A stretch of 64,000 bases of DNA from Sophora flavescens (Eukaryota > Streptophyta > Magnoliopsida > Fabales > Fabaceae). A model generated the notes under the pieces. That model was not told the DNA's origin and made no database searches. It saw only the letters and a program-made list of their open reading frames with translations. Both the position numbers and the translations under genes were made by a program. The DNA lies in contig CM061069.1 in assembly GCA_030762895.1 (NCBI GenBank), forward strand, positions 87,987,548 to 88,051,547. The letters are read 5' to 3'. Shown in pieces: positions 1-11,328 of the stretch (position 1 is the stretch's first letter; the number at the start of each line of letters is the position of its first letter).

Positions 1-170
1 TCAGTTGATTTTCATGGCCAAGCTCTTTTCTGCTCTATTGTGGATGCCTGCACCACCTACATCCAAAGAAGACAACTCTGGTCTGAATTAGCTACTTTAC
101 AGTAGAACAACCCTGGCTCATGGTGCTTCATAGGTGATTTTAATGCTATCCTTGGTGCTCATGAAAAAAG
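1..170 (+). pseudogene. LINE-1 ORF2, fragment of the AP endonuclease domain
   Basis: Translation contains a WCFIGDFNAILG stretch, the catalytic GDFN motif of plant L1 endonucleases, in the same context as GDFNSVLG in LINE-2. A TAG at 113-115 stands where LINE-2 has a second Gln (LQQ), so it is a decayed Gln codon. The reading frame is cut at 170 by the SIRE 5' LTR and resumes at 10638. The upstream part of the domain (with the catalytic Asn and Glu) is outside the window. Confidence 0.85.
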
Positions 171-853
171 TGTTAAGTCTCTAAAGTGTCTGATGTGCAT
201 TTACCTAAGTTTTGATGAGAACTAAACATTGGTTGATGATTTAATTAACCTTCATATTGGTTGCTAACTTGTCTATCTAGTGTGCAGATTAAAACAATAA
301 GAATCATCTATCTGCTCATAAGTGACTACCCTGCCGGATAAGCGAAAGTCAACCTATTTGTTGACTAGGATTATTGACTTCATTCAAGAGACGTCTTCAA
401 CCTGTCTCCCCACGAGTTCCTACACTTGTCTGAGGTTACTCGTTGAAGAATCAAGGACCAAACAAGCTTTTGTTGGTTGTCCCTTCAGAAAGAGTCTTGA
501 AGCCTTCTCTCCAACTCAGTCTCACGCCTATCAAGAAAAGTTAGAAGTTACTCTCTCAAGCAACCTCGGTTATCAAAACCAAAGACCAGTTAAAGATTGC
601 TTCCAACATGCTTTATTCCCTAGTACCTCTGGTCCTTACACGAAAAGGGAATTGTACTCAGCATAGTACAAAAAACTCTCTGCACAACTCTGATATGGTT
701 GTGTCACGATGCATAAAGCCATGATCCATCATGTTAGAGTACAACCAACGTTCCTATTAATGGCTGCCCGGAACGACTCTATTGCATTTAATGAAGTTCT
801 GCTTGAAGCAACATCTGAGGCAATGTCTCCAACGGATTCTAAATGCTTGAAGA

Positions 854-862
854 CTATAAATA
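854..862 (+). promoter_or_regulatory. TATA box of SIRE-1 5' LTR
   Basis: CTATAAATA in the middle of the LTR, preserved at 9953 in the 3' LTR and placed where a copia promoter would give a transcript starting in the LTR. Inferred from position and sequence only. Confidence 0.55.
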
Positions 863-1085
863 CAGAAGTCATCGAAGATGAGGTATATAGAAAACACATA
901 ACATTAAAGAGCCATTACTCTGTGCATTAATATCTTCATTCTTTCATTCTGTATTCTTCAATCATTTAAAGTTATTACACAGACTTTCCTAAGCTTTACA
1001 TTTAAACCACTCTGAGTGTTAGTGAAAGTTTTGTCTGTCTGAAGTTGTATTTATTACAAACCAAATCTCTCAAACAAACTTGAGT

Positions 1086-1200
1086 GAGCCTGAAGAGGAT
1101 AAGTTTGTAAAGAATACTTGTCTTGAGCTTGATGAGGCTAGGTGTGCAAAGAATACTTGTTTTGGAGCCTGAAGAGGCTAGGTGTGCAAACAATACTTGG
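1086..1200 (+). repeat. Tandem 39-40 bp repeat (3 copies) in SIRE LTR
   Basis: Three units at 1086-1124, 1125-1164 and 1165-1200, each starting GAGCCTGAAGAGG (or a variant) and ending AATACTTG. The same array recurs in the 3' LTR (about 10187-10300) and, inverted, in the minus-strand SIRE LTRs near 32740-32805, 38690-38785 and 39255-39360 with differing copy number. It is a family character of this LTR, downstream of the TATA box. Confidence 0.8.
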
Positions 1201-1533
1201 AGTCTGTAACCCGATCAATTATAGTGGATAAATCTTGGTGCTACCAAGGACTGGACGTAGCTCTTTGCTTTGAAGAGTGAACCAGGATAAATAACTGTGT
1301 CAATCTATCTTTCCTTATAACCTCTTTAGTTGCGTTAGTTTTCTTATACGTTTATCAAGTGGTGTGTTTGCCAAAGTCACTGTTAAAATTTCATCAGATA
1401 GGTCATCTGTCTATCCTGTATCTTTCCATTCGTCTGAGCCTAGTTTCTGTATGCGAAAGGATTTCAACTTTGTTTAAATTCTGATAAACACAATTCAACC
1501 CCCTTTCTCGTGTTTATAGTTGTCTATTTCAGT

Positions 1534-1551
1534 TGGTATCATAGCTCAGCC
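1534..1551 (+). other. SIRE-1 primer-binding site (initiator Met tRNA type)
   Basis: TGGTATCATAGCTCAGCC, two bases after the LTR end. It resembles the canonical TGGTATCAGAGC complement of the 3' end of plant initiator Met tRNA, with one mismatch in the first 12 bases. It primes minus-strand DNA synthesis. Confidence 0.85.
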
Positions 1552-1602
1552 TCTGGGTTGAGCATCTAACAGTGTAGAGGTAAAAGGTCCTGAAGAATAG
1601 AC

Positions 1603-3230
1603 ATGACTGCTGGAGCTAGTTCAAGTGGTAGTCACCAGACTGAAGGAGCTTCCCTAACCAGACCTCCTTACTTCAATGGAGAAAACTACAACTATTGGAA
1701 AGATAGATTTCAACGGTTCATTCTATCTACAAATTCTGATATTTGGGATGTCATTACAGATGGTCTATTCATTCCCAAGAATGATGAGAACACTAAAAAA
1801 CCAAAAGCTCAGTGGTCTACTACAGAAAAGACAAAATGGGAGTTGAACCACAAAACTAGATATAACATCATTTGTGCTCTCAGTCCTGAGGAGTTTTAGA
1901 AGGTATGTGCTTGTGACTCTGCCAAAGAAATATGGGACACTTTAGCTGTCACACATGAAGGAACAGCCAAAGTCAAAGAGTCAAAGATTGCCATACTTGT
2001 CAGAGAGTATGAACTGTTTGTCATGGAGGAAGGAGAATCTGTTGCTCAAATTATAGGAAGATTTCAAACTATAGTCAACAGTTTAAAATCTCTTGGCAAA
2101 GTCTATACCAATACTGAGAAGGTTGAAAAGATTCTGAGAAGTCTACCTAAACAGTGGAGACCTTTGGTCACTGCTATCTCTCAAGCCAAGGATCTCACTA
2201 CCTTGACTATGGATGAACTTCTTGGAACACTCACTGTTCATGAGCAAGAACTTGGAGACGAAGTTGCACCAAAGAAGGGCAAGTCAATTGCTCTGAAAGC
2301 TGATCAAAAGTTAGAAAAAGTTTCCAAGGCTCTAAAGGCAGACGAGTCATCCAGTGATGCTGACCTGCCTGAACACGAGGATTCTGAGAGTGATGAAGAA
2401 TTGTCTCTCCTGACCAGGAAGATAAAGCTTCTCCTACAGAAAAAGAAGTTCAAGAGGGATAAGCCATTCAGAAGGTTCAACAAGGACAAGAACTTCAAAC
2501 AATACACTTCAATAGACAAAAGTCCAATTGTCTGCTATGAGTGCAAGAAGCCTGGTTACATCAAGGCTGAATGTCCTCAACTCAAGAAGGCACCTTTTAA
2601 GAAATTCTTCAAGAAGAAGAAGAAAGGAATGATGGCTACTTGGGAGGATCTAGAGTCAACATCTTCTGATGAAGAAACAGAGGAAGAAGCCAATCTCTGT
2701 TTGATGGCCAACGCTGACTCAGACTCAGACGATGAGGTATATCCTGACTATGAGGAATTACTTGATGCCGATGAGGAGTTGCTGGAGGAATCCAACTACT
2801 TATCTAAGGCCTTCAAATCCCTCAAGAGAGAGTATGTAAAGCTCACCAGTGAGCATAAACAGAAATCTCAAGAGTGTGAGAAGCTGGCTAAAGAGAATAG
2901 TGAGCTGAAGACTGAAAAGTCTAATGAAGCTAAGATCTCAAGTGAAACATCACCATCTGAAGAAGTTGAAAAACTTCAACAGAAAGTGGAAGAGCTCACT
3001 TCTAATCTTGCCAAATTTGTTAATGGTAGAGATAATCTGACTAAGCTAATTGTCTGTCAGAGGCACTCTCTTAACAAAGAAGGTATTGGATATGTCCATC
3101 AGACACATAGGGTATCAACTAAAGCTTCTACAAGATCCGTTAAGTCAATCGTGACCAAGTCTACACTGTTTGTAACTTCGTGGAAAAACTGGACATGTTA
3201 TGTCTAAGTGTATCCATTAGAAGAGAAAGA
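1603..3230 (+). pseudogene. gag: SIRE-1 gag (capsid/nucleocapsid)
   Basis: Starts at ATG 1603 (MTAGASSSG...). The N-terminal part has the copia gag signature FNGENYNYWKDRF, followed by a UBN2-type capsid region. The nucleocapsid part is Lys-rich with a CCHC knuckle, CYECKKPGYIKAEC, in which the expected His is Tyr. A coiled-coil Glu/Lys-rich segment follows, then a second knuckle-like GKTGHVMSKC that is only readable in another frame, so a frameshift lies near 3170-3180. One TAG at 1897-1899 interrupts the frame where a Gln is likely. The frame runs toward protease, as usual in sireviruses with one gag-pol frame. Non-functional. Confidence 0.9.
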
Positions 3231-3900
3231 AGTCTTGCTGAGACTCCTAGAACTAACAGAAAAGGACCAAAAAAAATATGGGTACCTAAAGATCAAATAC
3301 TTTTTGTTGCAAATGTCCTCAACAGGACAAAGAAAACACCACTGCTGGTACCTGGACAGTGGTTGCTCGCGTCATATGACAGGAGAAAGGTCTATGTTCC
3401 TAGACCTCCAACTTAAGAAAGGAGGACACGTTGCCTCCGGAGGGAATCAGAAAGGGAAAGTTATAGGAATTGGTACTATTGGTGGTAAACCCCCTCTTCC
3501 CTCTATATCTAATGTTCTTATGGTTAAAGGATTAAGACACAATTTGCTTAGCATAAGTCAATTATGTGATAATGGTTTTGATGTTTCCTTTACAAAGGAT
3601 GTATGCATAGTTAAAGACTGTTGTGGCAAAACCCTCTTTTCAGCTAAAAGGCAACAAAATCTGTATAAGATTCAACTGTCTGATCTCTCAGATCAAAGTG
3701 TAACTTATCTAATGTCCAAAGAGGATGAGAGATGGTTATGGCATAAGAAACTAGGGCATGCTAGTATGAAATTGATTTCTGAATTAAAAAGGAGTAATCT
3801 TGTGAGAGGATTGCCTGATATTAGTTGTAAGAAAGATGTCTTGTGTGATGCATGTCAGAGAGGGAAACAGATAAAATCAAGTTTCAAATCTAAAAACTAA
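3231..3900 (+). pseudogene. pol: SIRE-1 pol: aspartic protease and GAG-pre-integrase zinc domain
   Basis: Contains GPKKIWVPK and then WYLDSGCSRHMTG, the copia retropepsin active site (DSG). The next block has WLWHKKLGHAS...CDACQRGK, the HHCC zinc finger that precedes copia integrases. Frame changes occur around 3300-3340, so the region is not translatable as one piece. A TAA at 3898-3900 separates it from the integrase core in the same frame. The protease would cut the gag-pol polyprotein; the HHCC finger belongs to integrase. Confidence 0.9.
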
Positions 3901-4700
3901 GTATCAACCTCTAGACCTCTTCAGTTGTTACACATGGATCTGTTTGGACCAGTTAGTGTTGCCAGCCTGGCTGGAAGAAAATATGGATTTGTCATAGTTG
4001 ATGACTATTCTAGATACACATGGGTACTCTTCCTGACACACAAGGATGAGTCTTTAAAGGCTTTCTCAGTATTCTGTAAAAGAGTACAAAATGAGCAAGG
4101 TTTCTATATTTCTACCCTTAGAAGTGATCATGGGGGAGAATTTGAAAATAAGCAGTTTAGACAGTTCTGTGAGGAGAATGGAATCTCTCACAATTTCTCT
4201 GCACCTAGAACTCCACAGCAAAATGGAGTGGTTGAGAGAAAGAACATATCTGTGCAAGAGATGGCTAGATCTATGCTCAATGAAAATAATCTCCCTAAGT
4301 ACTTCTGGGCAAAAGCTGTAAACACTGCTTGTTATGTACAAAACAAAATACTTTTTCGGCCTTTTCTAAAAAGGACTCCTTATGAATTGTGGAAAGGAAA
4401 AAGTCCCAACATATCTTATTTTCATGCTTTTGGATGTGAATGTTTTATTCTGAATACCAGAGATAATCTTGGAAAGTTTGATTCTAAAGTAGATAAAGGT
4501 ATTTTCGTAGGATATTCTGAAATGTCTAAGGCTTTTAGAATTTACAATTCAAGAACTTGTATTATTGAAGAATCTGTTCAGGTTAAATTCAATGATGAAT
4601 TAAAGACTGATAAAGAACTATCAGATCTAGAAGATGATCTTGTAGGTCTTGATATAAACAATCCCGAAATTCAACAACCCGATCTAACCAAGACAGACCT
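3901..4700 (+). pseudogene. pol: SIRE-1 pol: integrase core
   Basis: rve-type integrase. The three acidic catalytic residues are visible: Asp in LHMDLFGP, Asp in LRSDHGGEFEN and Glu in NGVVERKN. It continues with copia-typical YELWKGKSPN and FGCECFI blocks. The frame is open from 3901, but near 4690-4700 coding shifts to a different frame, where the linker rich in Gln/Thr/Ser (repeats of SQQT) leads to RT. The catalytic core is unbroken, but the protein could not be made jointly with its neighbours. Confidence 0.92.
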
Positions 4701-6372
4701 GTGCCTGAGGCTGACAGACAAGTGGAACAGACAAGTCAGCAGACGAGTCAGCAGACAAGTCAAGATCTTCATGATGATCTCAAAAGGGATTGGAATTTCA
4801 ACACTCATCACCCTAAGGATCTTATTATTGGAAATCCTTCTGAAGGAGTAAGAACCAGATCCACAATAAGAGAATCAAGCAATGTGACCTATATTTCAAA
4901 TTTGGAGCCTAAGCGCATTGAAGAAGCTCTTGAGGATGAAAGCTGGATTCTTGCTATGCAAGAAGAACTTAACCAGTTCACCAGAAATGATGTCTGGACT
5001 CTTGTCTCTAAGCCTAAAAACAAGTCGGTTATTGGAACAAGATGGGTCTTCAGAAACAAATTGGATGAAGATGGTAAAGTTGTCAGAAATAAGGAAAGGT
5101 TAGTAGTTCAAGGCTATAACCAACAAGAAGGTACTGATTATACTGAAACCTTTGTACCTGTAGCTAGAATAGAAGCCATACGCATTTTCATGTCATATGC
5201 TGCACAACACAAAATTACCTTGTTTCAAATGGATGTAAAAAGTGTTTTTATAAATGGTATAATTGAAGAAGTGTATGTTAAACAACCCCCTGGTTTTGAG
5301 GATACTGATAAATCTGTTCACATTTTCAAACTTAAAAAAACATTATATGGTTTGAAACAAGCACCTAGAGCATGGTATGATAGACTCAGTTCTTTTCTCA
5401 TGCATACTGGTTTTACTAGAGGACAAGTAGACATTACTCTGTTCAAGAAATGCTCTAAAAAGAACTTTATTATAGTTCAAATATATGTTGATGATATTAT
5501 TTTTGGAGCAACTAATGAAAATTTGTGCAAGGAATTTTCAAATCTAATGCAAGCTGAATTTGAGATGAGCATGATGGGAGAATTGAAGTTCTTCCTTGGA
5601 TTACAAATCAAGGAGACAAGTGATGGAATTTACATTCATCAACAAAAATATACCAAGGAGTTACTCAAGAAATACAAAATGGACAATGCAAATCTCATGA
5701 AAACCCCTATGCAACCCAATGCAAAACTACGCAAAGATGATGAAGGTAAAAAGGTAAATCAAACTGTCTACAGAGGTGTGATTGGCTCTCTACTATTCTT
5801 AACTTCAAGCAGACCTGACATTCAATTTAGTGTCTGTATGTGTGCTAGATTCCAATCTGATCCTAGAGAATCTCATCTTAAGGCTGTTAAAAGAATATTT
5901 AGATATTTGCTTGGAACTACTAATCTTGGTTTGCTGTATTTAAGATCAAAAGAATACAGATTAGTGGGATATTATGATGCTGATTTTGCTGGAGACATAA
6001 TAGAAAGAAAAACCACCAGTGGAGGATGTCACTTCATTGGAGCAAGTTTAGTCTCATGGTCAAGCAAGAGGCAGACAACCATTGCCATGTCTACTACTAA
6101 AGCAGAATACATCTCTGCTGCTAGTTAATGCTCTCAACTCTTATGGGTAAAACATCAACTTGAGTATTACTCTATTTATGAACATAACATATCTGTATGG
6201 TGTGATAATTACAGAGCTATATGCTTAACTAAAAATCCAATTCAGCATTCTAAGGCTAAGCATATTGAAATCATACATCATTTTATTAGGGATTATGTTC
6301 AGAAAAGCATCTTTGATATTAAGTTTGTTAAAACTGAAAATCAATGGGCTGATATTTTCACTAAACCCCTAT
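4701..6372 (+). pseudogene. pol: SIRE-1 pol: reverse transcriptase and RNase H
   Basis: Copia RT (RVT_2): WVFRNKLDEDG, FQMDVKSVFINGIIEEVYVKQP with the first catalytic Asp, LYGLKQAPRAWYD, and YVDD near 5483-5494 (metal-binding Asp pair). RNase H follows with YYDADFAGD, TTKAEYISAAS and, after a TAA at 6126-6128, KHIEIIHHFIRDYV and ADIFTKPL. The stop removes the last third of RNase H, otherwise the 1.6 kb frame is open, making it the best preserved part of this element. Confidence 0.93.
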
Positions 6373-6557
6373 GAGAAGAAAGGTTTTTATTTATTAGAGA
6401 TAATATAAACATGCATTCTCTCTCCTACCTTTATGACTATAAAAGACAATAGATCAGAAAGGTTGAACCTTTACGCTTCAAATTCCAAAATCTCTTTGTC
6501 TTCTCATCTTTCAAACCCTCTTCTCTCTCGAAACCCTAGAATGTTTTCTATAAAAAA

Positions 6558-8808
6558 ATGGCATCATCAAAGCGTCTCTCTACAAAATAAATCACTGAGA
6601 AATACAATCTCAAGGTTACTGAGATAGAAAAGATCATTCTGGGAAAGACTGTTGATCTTCAACAGATTAAGAAACTAGGAATGGATGTCACTGAAGAGTT
6701 GGAGTACTCCAAGTGGACTCCTTTCTTCGACATCAAGGATCTTGTTCACCCTAAGCTCGTTCAAACGTTCTGGAGAAATGTTGTGGTTGTCACCATCAGA
6801 CTCAACGGAATCAAAAGTTTTAAGGCTGAAATGGGGGATAGAACCCTTCTCTTCCACATTAGTTCTCTGGAGCTTGTCACAAAATTTTTGAGAACCGGAG
6901 CTGGCTTCACACCCAACTAGGAAGATGAAATAGGAGTTGACAATGTCAACATTTCCATCTATGGTGTTCCCAAACCAGTGAACCCTAAGCCTGTCAACAT
7001 GGTGGTCAGGTGCAGATTCCTGCACAAATTGCTGTTAGAGTGCGTGATGCCAAGGAAAGGCTCACGAGACAGTGTGACCAAGATGGACAGATTTGCTCTG
7101 TACCACTTGATCCACAAAATCAAGGTTGACATCAATGACATTATCTACATGTACCTTGAGCTTCTGATCAAGAGAACCAACATGCAGACCTATCCTTATT
7201 GGATGTTGCTGACAAGGGTATTCAGGAACAAGTTGTTTGTTCCTAGTGATGTTCACTTTGTGGACATGTCACTGCCCATAGACAAGAAGATACTGTGTAT
7301 GATGGACATCAAGGGAATCCCTCTTGCTGATAAGGAGAAAGACAGCAAGAAGAAGAAGCAGAAGAAGAAGAAGCTCTTTGTTGGCGAAGAAGGAGGAAGA
7401 ACCAGTGGTTTCCACTGACGAATCAAAAGTTCCCATTTCTGAAAGATTATTCAAATCATCTGGAAAGGTGGCCAGACAAGACTAAATTCCAGAGCTGCAA
7501 CTCTCAGTATCTGAAGATTCTGTTGAAACAGTTGAGCCCTTGTGGTTCAGGCTGAGGAGACCCTCTCCCAAGAAGAAGACTAGTGAAGCTGAGGAATAAG
7601 TGGATGTTCCTGCTCATCCCAGCAGTAAAAGGAAGCTGGTGAAGACCTTTGCCAAGGTCAAACAAGTTGAGTCTGAGCCTAGCAAAGAGGAAGCATCTGC
7701 TCATAGGGAGCAGACATAGCAAGTCCTGGAAGAACCAAAGAAGACTTTCATTTTGGGAATTATTCCCAAAAAGAGAAGATCTGGTTACCCAGTACCTACA
7801 AAAGCTAACACTGCAGAAGACCTGTCTGGAGGAGCTCAAACAGTTGTACCCAAGGATGACCAAGTGTCTCCTTCTCACAAGAAGTTGAAGATATCTGAAG
7901 AGCAGACATCTCCTTCATTCGCTTCCCTTTCTCATCAAGGTATCATCAACCCATTTGTCTCTTCTCCATCTGCCCTTTTTGTTCAACCTCTTTCTGTTGC
8001 ATCTCCTATTTCTTCACCGGTCTCCTCCTTTCAAACTCAAAAATCTTCTTTCATTATTGTATCTGATGACTGTCAGTACACGGTTGTTCACAGGGACTCT
8101 GCTCCCAATGAACAAACTGGCATATCATCGAGACTCTTTGTGTCTGATCTGCAATCTCTTTTATTTCCAAGTATCTCACATGTCTCTTTCATCCCTTCTC
8201 CTCCACATCATATTCTTAACCCCTGTAGAGAACTTTTCTTCTACCCACATATTATTATATTCATTAGAACATTAGCTGGAACTCACTATCCTGCTTCTAT
8301 TGTAATGTTACCACATAGGTATAGGTATTTCTTTATGTTAGTCACAGGATCTAATTCTCTTTTCTCCCATATTGACTCTTTATTACCTATCACTCCCTCT
8401 GTTTTAGCTCAAACACATCTTCCCCCACCTATTCAAATAACAATCATCAGACTGCCTCTATCCGAGAGACTTTCCTGTGTGTTTCCTTCACCTGATTCTG
8501 ACTATGTTAGAGTCAGTCTTATCTTCAAATTCATCTTTCTTCCTTTCTATGCCCTTCAAACTCTCCATGAACTTTTCTTCCCTTCCATCACCTCTCCCCT
8601 ATCTCTACCTAAGGCACCCCCAGTTTTAGCCTTACCCTGGCACTCTTCTCTGTCTATTTCTTCTCAAACAGTGGCCTTAAAAGACTTTCATCTGCTTCAA
8701 GGACAAGTAGAAGACTTAAGAAGACAGCTAGATGAAGAAAGGCGAGCTAGGCCGCTCTTAGAGCAAAGGGTTACTGCTTTATTTTTGTTAATTAGTCAAC
8801 CTAGGTAG
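6558..8808 (+). pseudogene. SIRE-1 third ORF (env-like), decayed
   Basis: A third ORF sits between RNase H and the 3' LTR, as in SIRE1-type elements, where it has been called env-like; its function is unproven. It begins at ATG 6558 (MASSKR), with a TAA at 6588 and a TAG at 6918 in frame. The N-terminal part (ELEYSKWTPFFD..., CRFLHKLLLECVMPRKG..., DRFALYHLI) matches the env-like pseudogene at 35879-36644. After a Lys-rich stretch and a frameshift near 7390, a Ser/Pro-rich region (7753 on) ends in a predicted coiled coil, VEDLRRQLDEERRARPLLEQ. I see no clear signal peptide; hydrophobic blocks occur around 8220-8600. Confidence 0.8.
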
Positions 8809-9251
8809 TTTTTTTAGGTATATAGACTACCTTGTACTTGTAAACGTCCATGATGAATAAAATAAATTTCTCCTTTATTTCTTTAATGCTTTCATAGTTT
8901 ATTCCTTTTTGATGTTGACAAAAGGGGGAGAAATGAGAAATGTGATATAGGAGAATAGGAGAATGAATATGATATGAATCTTAAATAATACATGGACATG
9001 AGTATGTTCTGATAGTTGCTATAATTGCTCAGATAAATCTTAAGTAAGATTGCTCTGATAATAGTTTCAAAGTAAAACAAGTCAAACTTTTGTGTGACTT
9101 TGTTAAACAGATTATATAATTAATCTTAATTTCTGAGCAAGCATCTGCATGACTTGCCGGCTTAAGAAAATTTCAACCTGTCTGATATATGCTATTTTCT
9201 TTGTTGATATTTTATGAGGTTCATGAAATCATCTCAATGTTTGTCATCATT
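8809..9251 (+). other. SIRE-1 untranslated 3' region
   Basis: AT-rich non-coding stretch between the env-like ORF and the polypurine tract. No ORF of note and no structure beyond A/T runs. Confidence 0.6.
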
Positions 9252-9264
9252 AAAAAGGGGGAGA
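9252..9264 (+). other. SIRE-1 polypurine tract
   Basis: AAAAAGGGGGAGA immediately before the 3' LTR start TGTTAAG. It primes plus-strand synthesis. The same tract in reverse complement precedes the minus-strand SIRE LTR at 40814-40828. Confidence 0.85.
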
Positions 9265-9265
9265 T

Positions 9266-10637
9266 TGTTAAGTCTCTAAAATGTCTGATGTGCATTTCCC
9301 TAAGTTTTGATTTGAACTAAACATTGATTAATGATTTAATTAACCTTCATATCGGTTGCTAACCTGTCTATCTAGTGTGCAGATTAAAACGGTAAGAATC
9401 ATCTAACTGCTCATAAGTGACTACCTGTCTGGATAAGCGAAAGTCAACCTGTCCGTTGACTAGGATTATTGACTTCTTTCAAGAGACGTCTTCAACCTGT
9501 CTGCCCACGAGTTCCTACACTTGTCTAAGTTTACTCGTTGAAGAATCAAGGACCAAACAAGCTTTTGTTGACTGTCCCTTCAGAAAGAGACTTGAAGCCT
9601 TCTCTCCTACTGAGTCTCACACCTATCAAGAAAAGTCTGAAGTTACTCTCTCAAGCAACCTCGATATGAGAACCAAAGACCAGTTAAATAATGCTTCTGA
9701 CATGCTTTATTCCCTAGTACCTCTGGTCCTTACACGAAAAGGGAATTGTACTCAGTAAAGTACAAAAGCTCTCTGCACAACTCTGATATGGCTGTATCAC
9801 GATGCATAAAGCCATGATCCTTTAGGTTAGAGTAAAACCAACATTCCTATTGCATTAATGACTGCCCAGAACGACTCTATTGCATTTAATGAAGTTCTGC
9901 TTGAAGCCAACATCTGAGGGAATGTCTCTAACGGATCTTAAATGCTTGAAGACTATAAATACAGAAGTCATTGAAGATGAAGTATAGAGAATACACATAG
10001 CATTAAAGAGCCATTACTTTGCGCATTAATATCTTCATTCTTTCATTCTGTATTATTCAATCATTTGAAGTTTTTACACATACTTTCCTAAGCTTTACAT
10101 TTAAACCACTCTGAGTGTTAGTAAAAGTTCTGTCTGTCTGAAGTTGTATTTATTACAAACCAAATCTCTCAAACAAACTTGAGTGAGCCTGAAGAGGCTA
10201 AGTGTGCAAAGAATACTTGTCTTGAGCCTGAAGAGGCTAGGTGTGCAAAGAATAGTTTTCTTGGAGCCTGAAGTGGCTAGGTGTGCTAACAATACGTGGA
10301 GTCCAGAACTTGATCGATTCCGGTGGATAAATCTTGGTCTTTGTCAAGGATTTGGGACGTAGCTCTTTGCTTTGAAGAGTGAACCAGGATAAATAATCTG
10401 TGTCAATCTCTCTTTCCTTATAACCTCTTTAGTTGCGTTAGTTTTCTTATAAGTTTATCAAGTGGTGCGTTTGCCAAAGTCATCTGTTAAAATTTCATCG
10501 ACAGGTCACACATGCTGTCATGTATCTTTCCACACTCGTCTGAACCTAGCTTCTGTATGCGAAAAGATTTCAACTTTGTTTAAATTATGATAAACACAAT
10601 TCAACCCCCCTTTTCGTGTTTATAGTTGTCTATTTCA
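9266..10637 (+). repeat. SIRE-1 3' LTR
   Basis: 1372-bp partner of 171-1531 with the same TG...CA ends, TATA position and internal 40-bp repeats. It is followed directly by the resumed LINE-1 endonuclease reading (GGSLPSSISCDEF), which proves the junction. Confidence 0.93.
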
Positions 10638-11328
10638 AAGAGGGGGGGTAGCCTTCCATCATCAATTTCTTGTGATGAGTTTGGGGCTTGGACTGACTCT
10701 TGCTCTTTGACTCACTTGGAAACAAAAGGTGCTGAGTATACCTGGTCCAATAGGAGAATTTCAGGTTCCCACATTGAGCTGAGACTAGATCGAGCAATCT
10801 GTAATGAAGAGTGTATTGACTTCTGGAGCTCTATTACTTGCTGCACTCTCCCTAGATTACACTCAGATCATTTTCCTATACTTTTGATGATGCAAAAAGG
10901 CTCCAAAACATTTCCATCTTCCTTTAAATTCCTCAAGATGTGGTTGGACCATCCTGGCTGCTCTAGACTAGTGACTGAGGTTTGGAAAATACCTGTGTTT
11001 GGCTATCCTATGTTTATTTTGTCTCAGAAGCTAAAAAATTTGAAATCTGAGTTAAAGAGTTGGAAAAAACAGGTTTTTGGTGATATCCATTTAAAAGTAA
11101 AGGATACAACTGCTGCTGTTGAGAATGTGTAGAGGCAAATTCAGGTTGATGGCTTGACATGATTACTTCATGATCAAGAAATGTTAGCTCAGAAAAATCT
11201 GCAACAAGCTTTATGTTTTCAGGAAACATTCTGGAAAGAGAAAGCCATGATTAATTGGCATTGCTTTGGTGATAGAAACACCTCCGATTTTCACATAATA
11301 GCCAAGATTAAGCATACCCACAAAGCAA
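10638..11328 (+). pseudogene. LINE-1 ORF2, endonuclease C-terminal part and linker
   Basis: Continues the endonuclease begun at 1-170: SCDEFGAWTDSC, YTWSN, LDRAICN, LHSDHFPILL with the conserved SDH motif. It aligns residue by residue with LINE-2. The frame ends at a TAG (11130-11132) where LINE-2 has Gln; the linker that follows is out of frame or broken up to 11328. Confidence 0.88.

Larger units (their letters stand above)
171..1531 (+). repeat. SIRE-1 5' LTR
   Basis: 1361-bp long terminal repeat, beginning TGTTAAGTCTC and ending GTCTATTTCA, matched along its length by 9266-10637. It carries a TATA box near 854 and a 39-40 bp tandem repeat at 1086-1200. Short open frames inside it (for example 322-666) occur in the same place in both LTRs but show no protein family and are best read as chance frames. 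Confidence 0.93.
171..10637 (+). mobile_element. Full-length SIRE/Maximus-type Ty1/copia retrotransposon (SIRE-1)
   Basis: Order is 5' LTR, Met-tRNA-type primer-binding site, gag, protease, integrase, reverse transcriptase/RNase H, a third env-like ORF, polypurine tract, 3' LTR. Integrase before RT defines copia; long LTRs plus an extra 3' ORF with a coiled-coil end define the SIRE (sirevirus) branch. LTR ends are TGTTAAG...TTTCA. The flanks read AAAAG before and AAGAG after, an imperfect 5-bp duplication in an A-rich target. By eye the first 200 bp of the two LTRs differ at roughly 9 percent of sites, so the insertion is old. It interrupts the LINE-1 endonuclease. Confidence 0.95.

Noticed and set aside
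322..930. Two open frames in the SIRE 5' LTR as possible small genes
   Set aside because: They lie in LTR sequence, match no family, and the counterparts in the 3' LTR (9417 on) differ by indels that change the frame.
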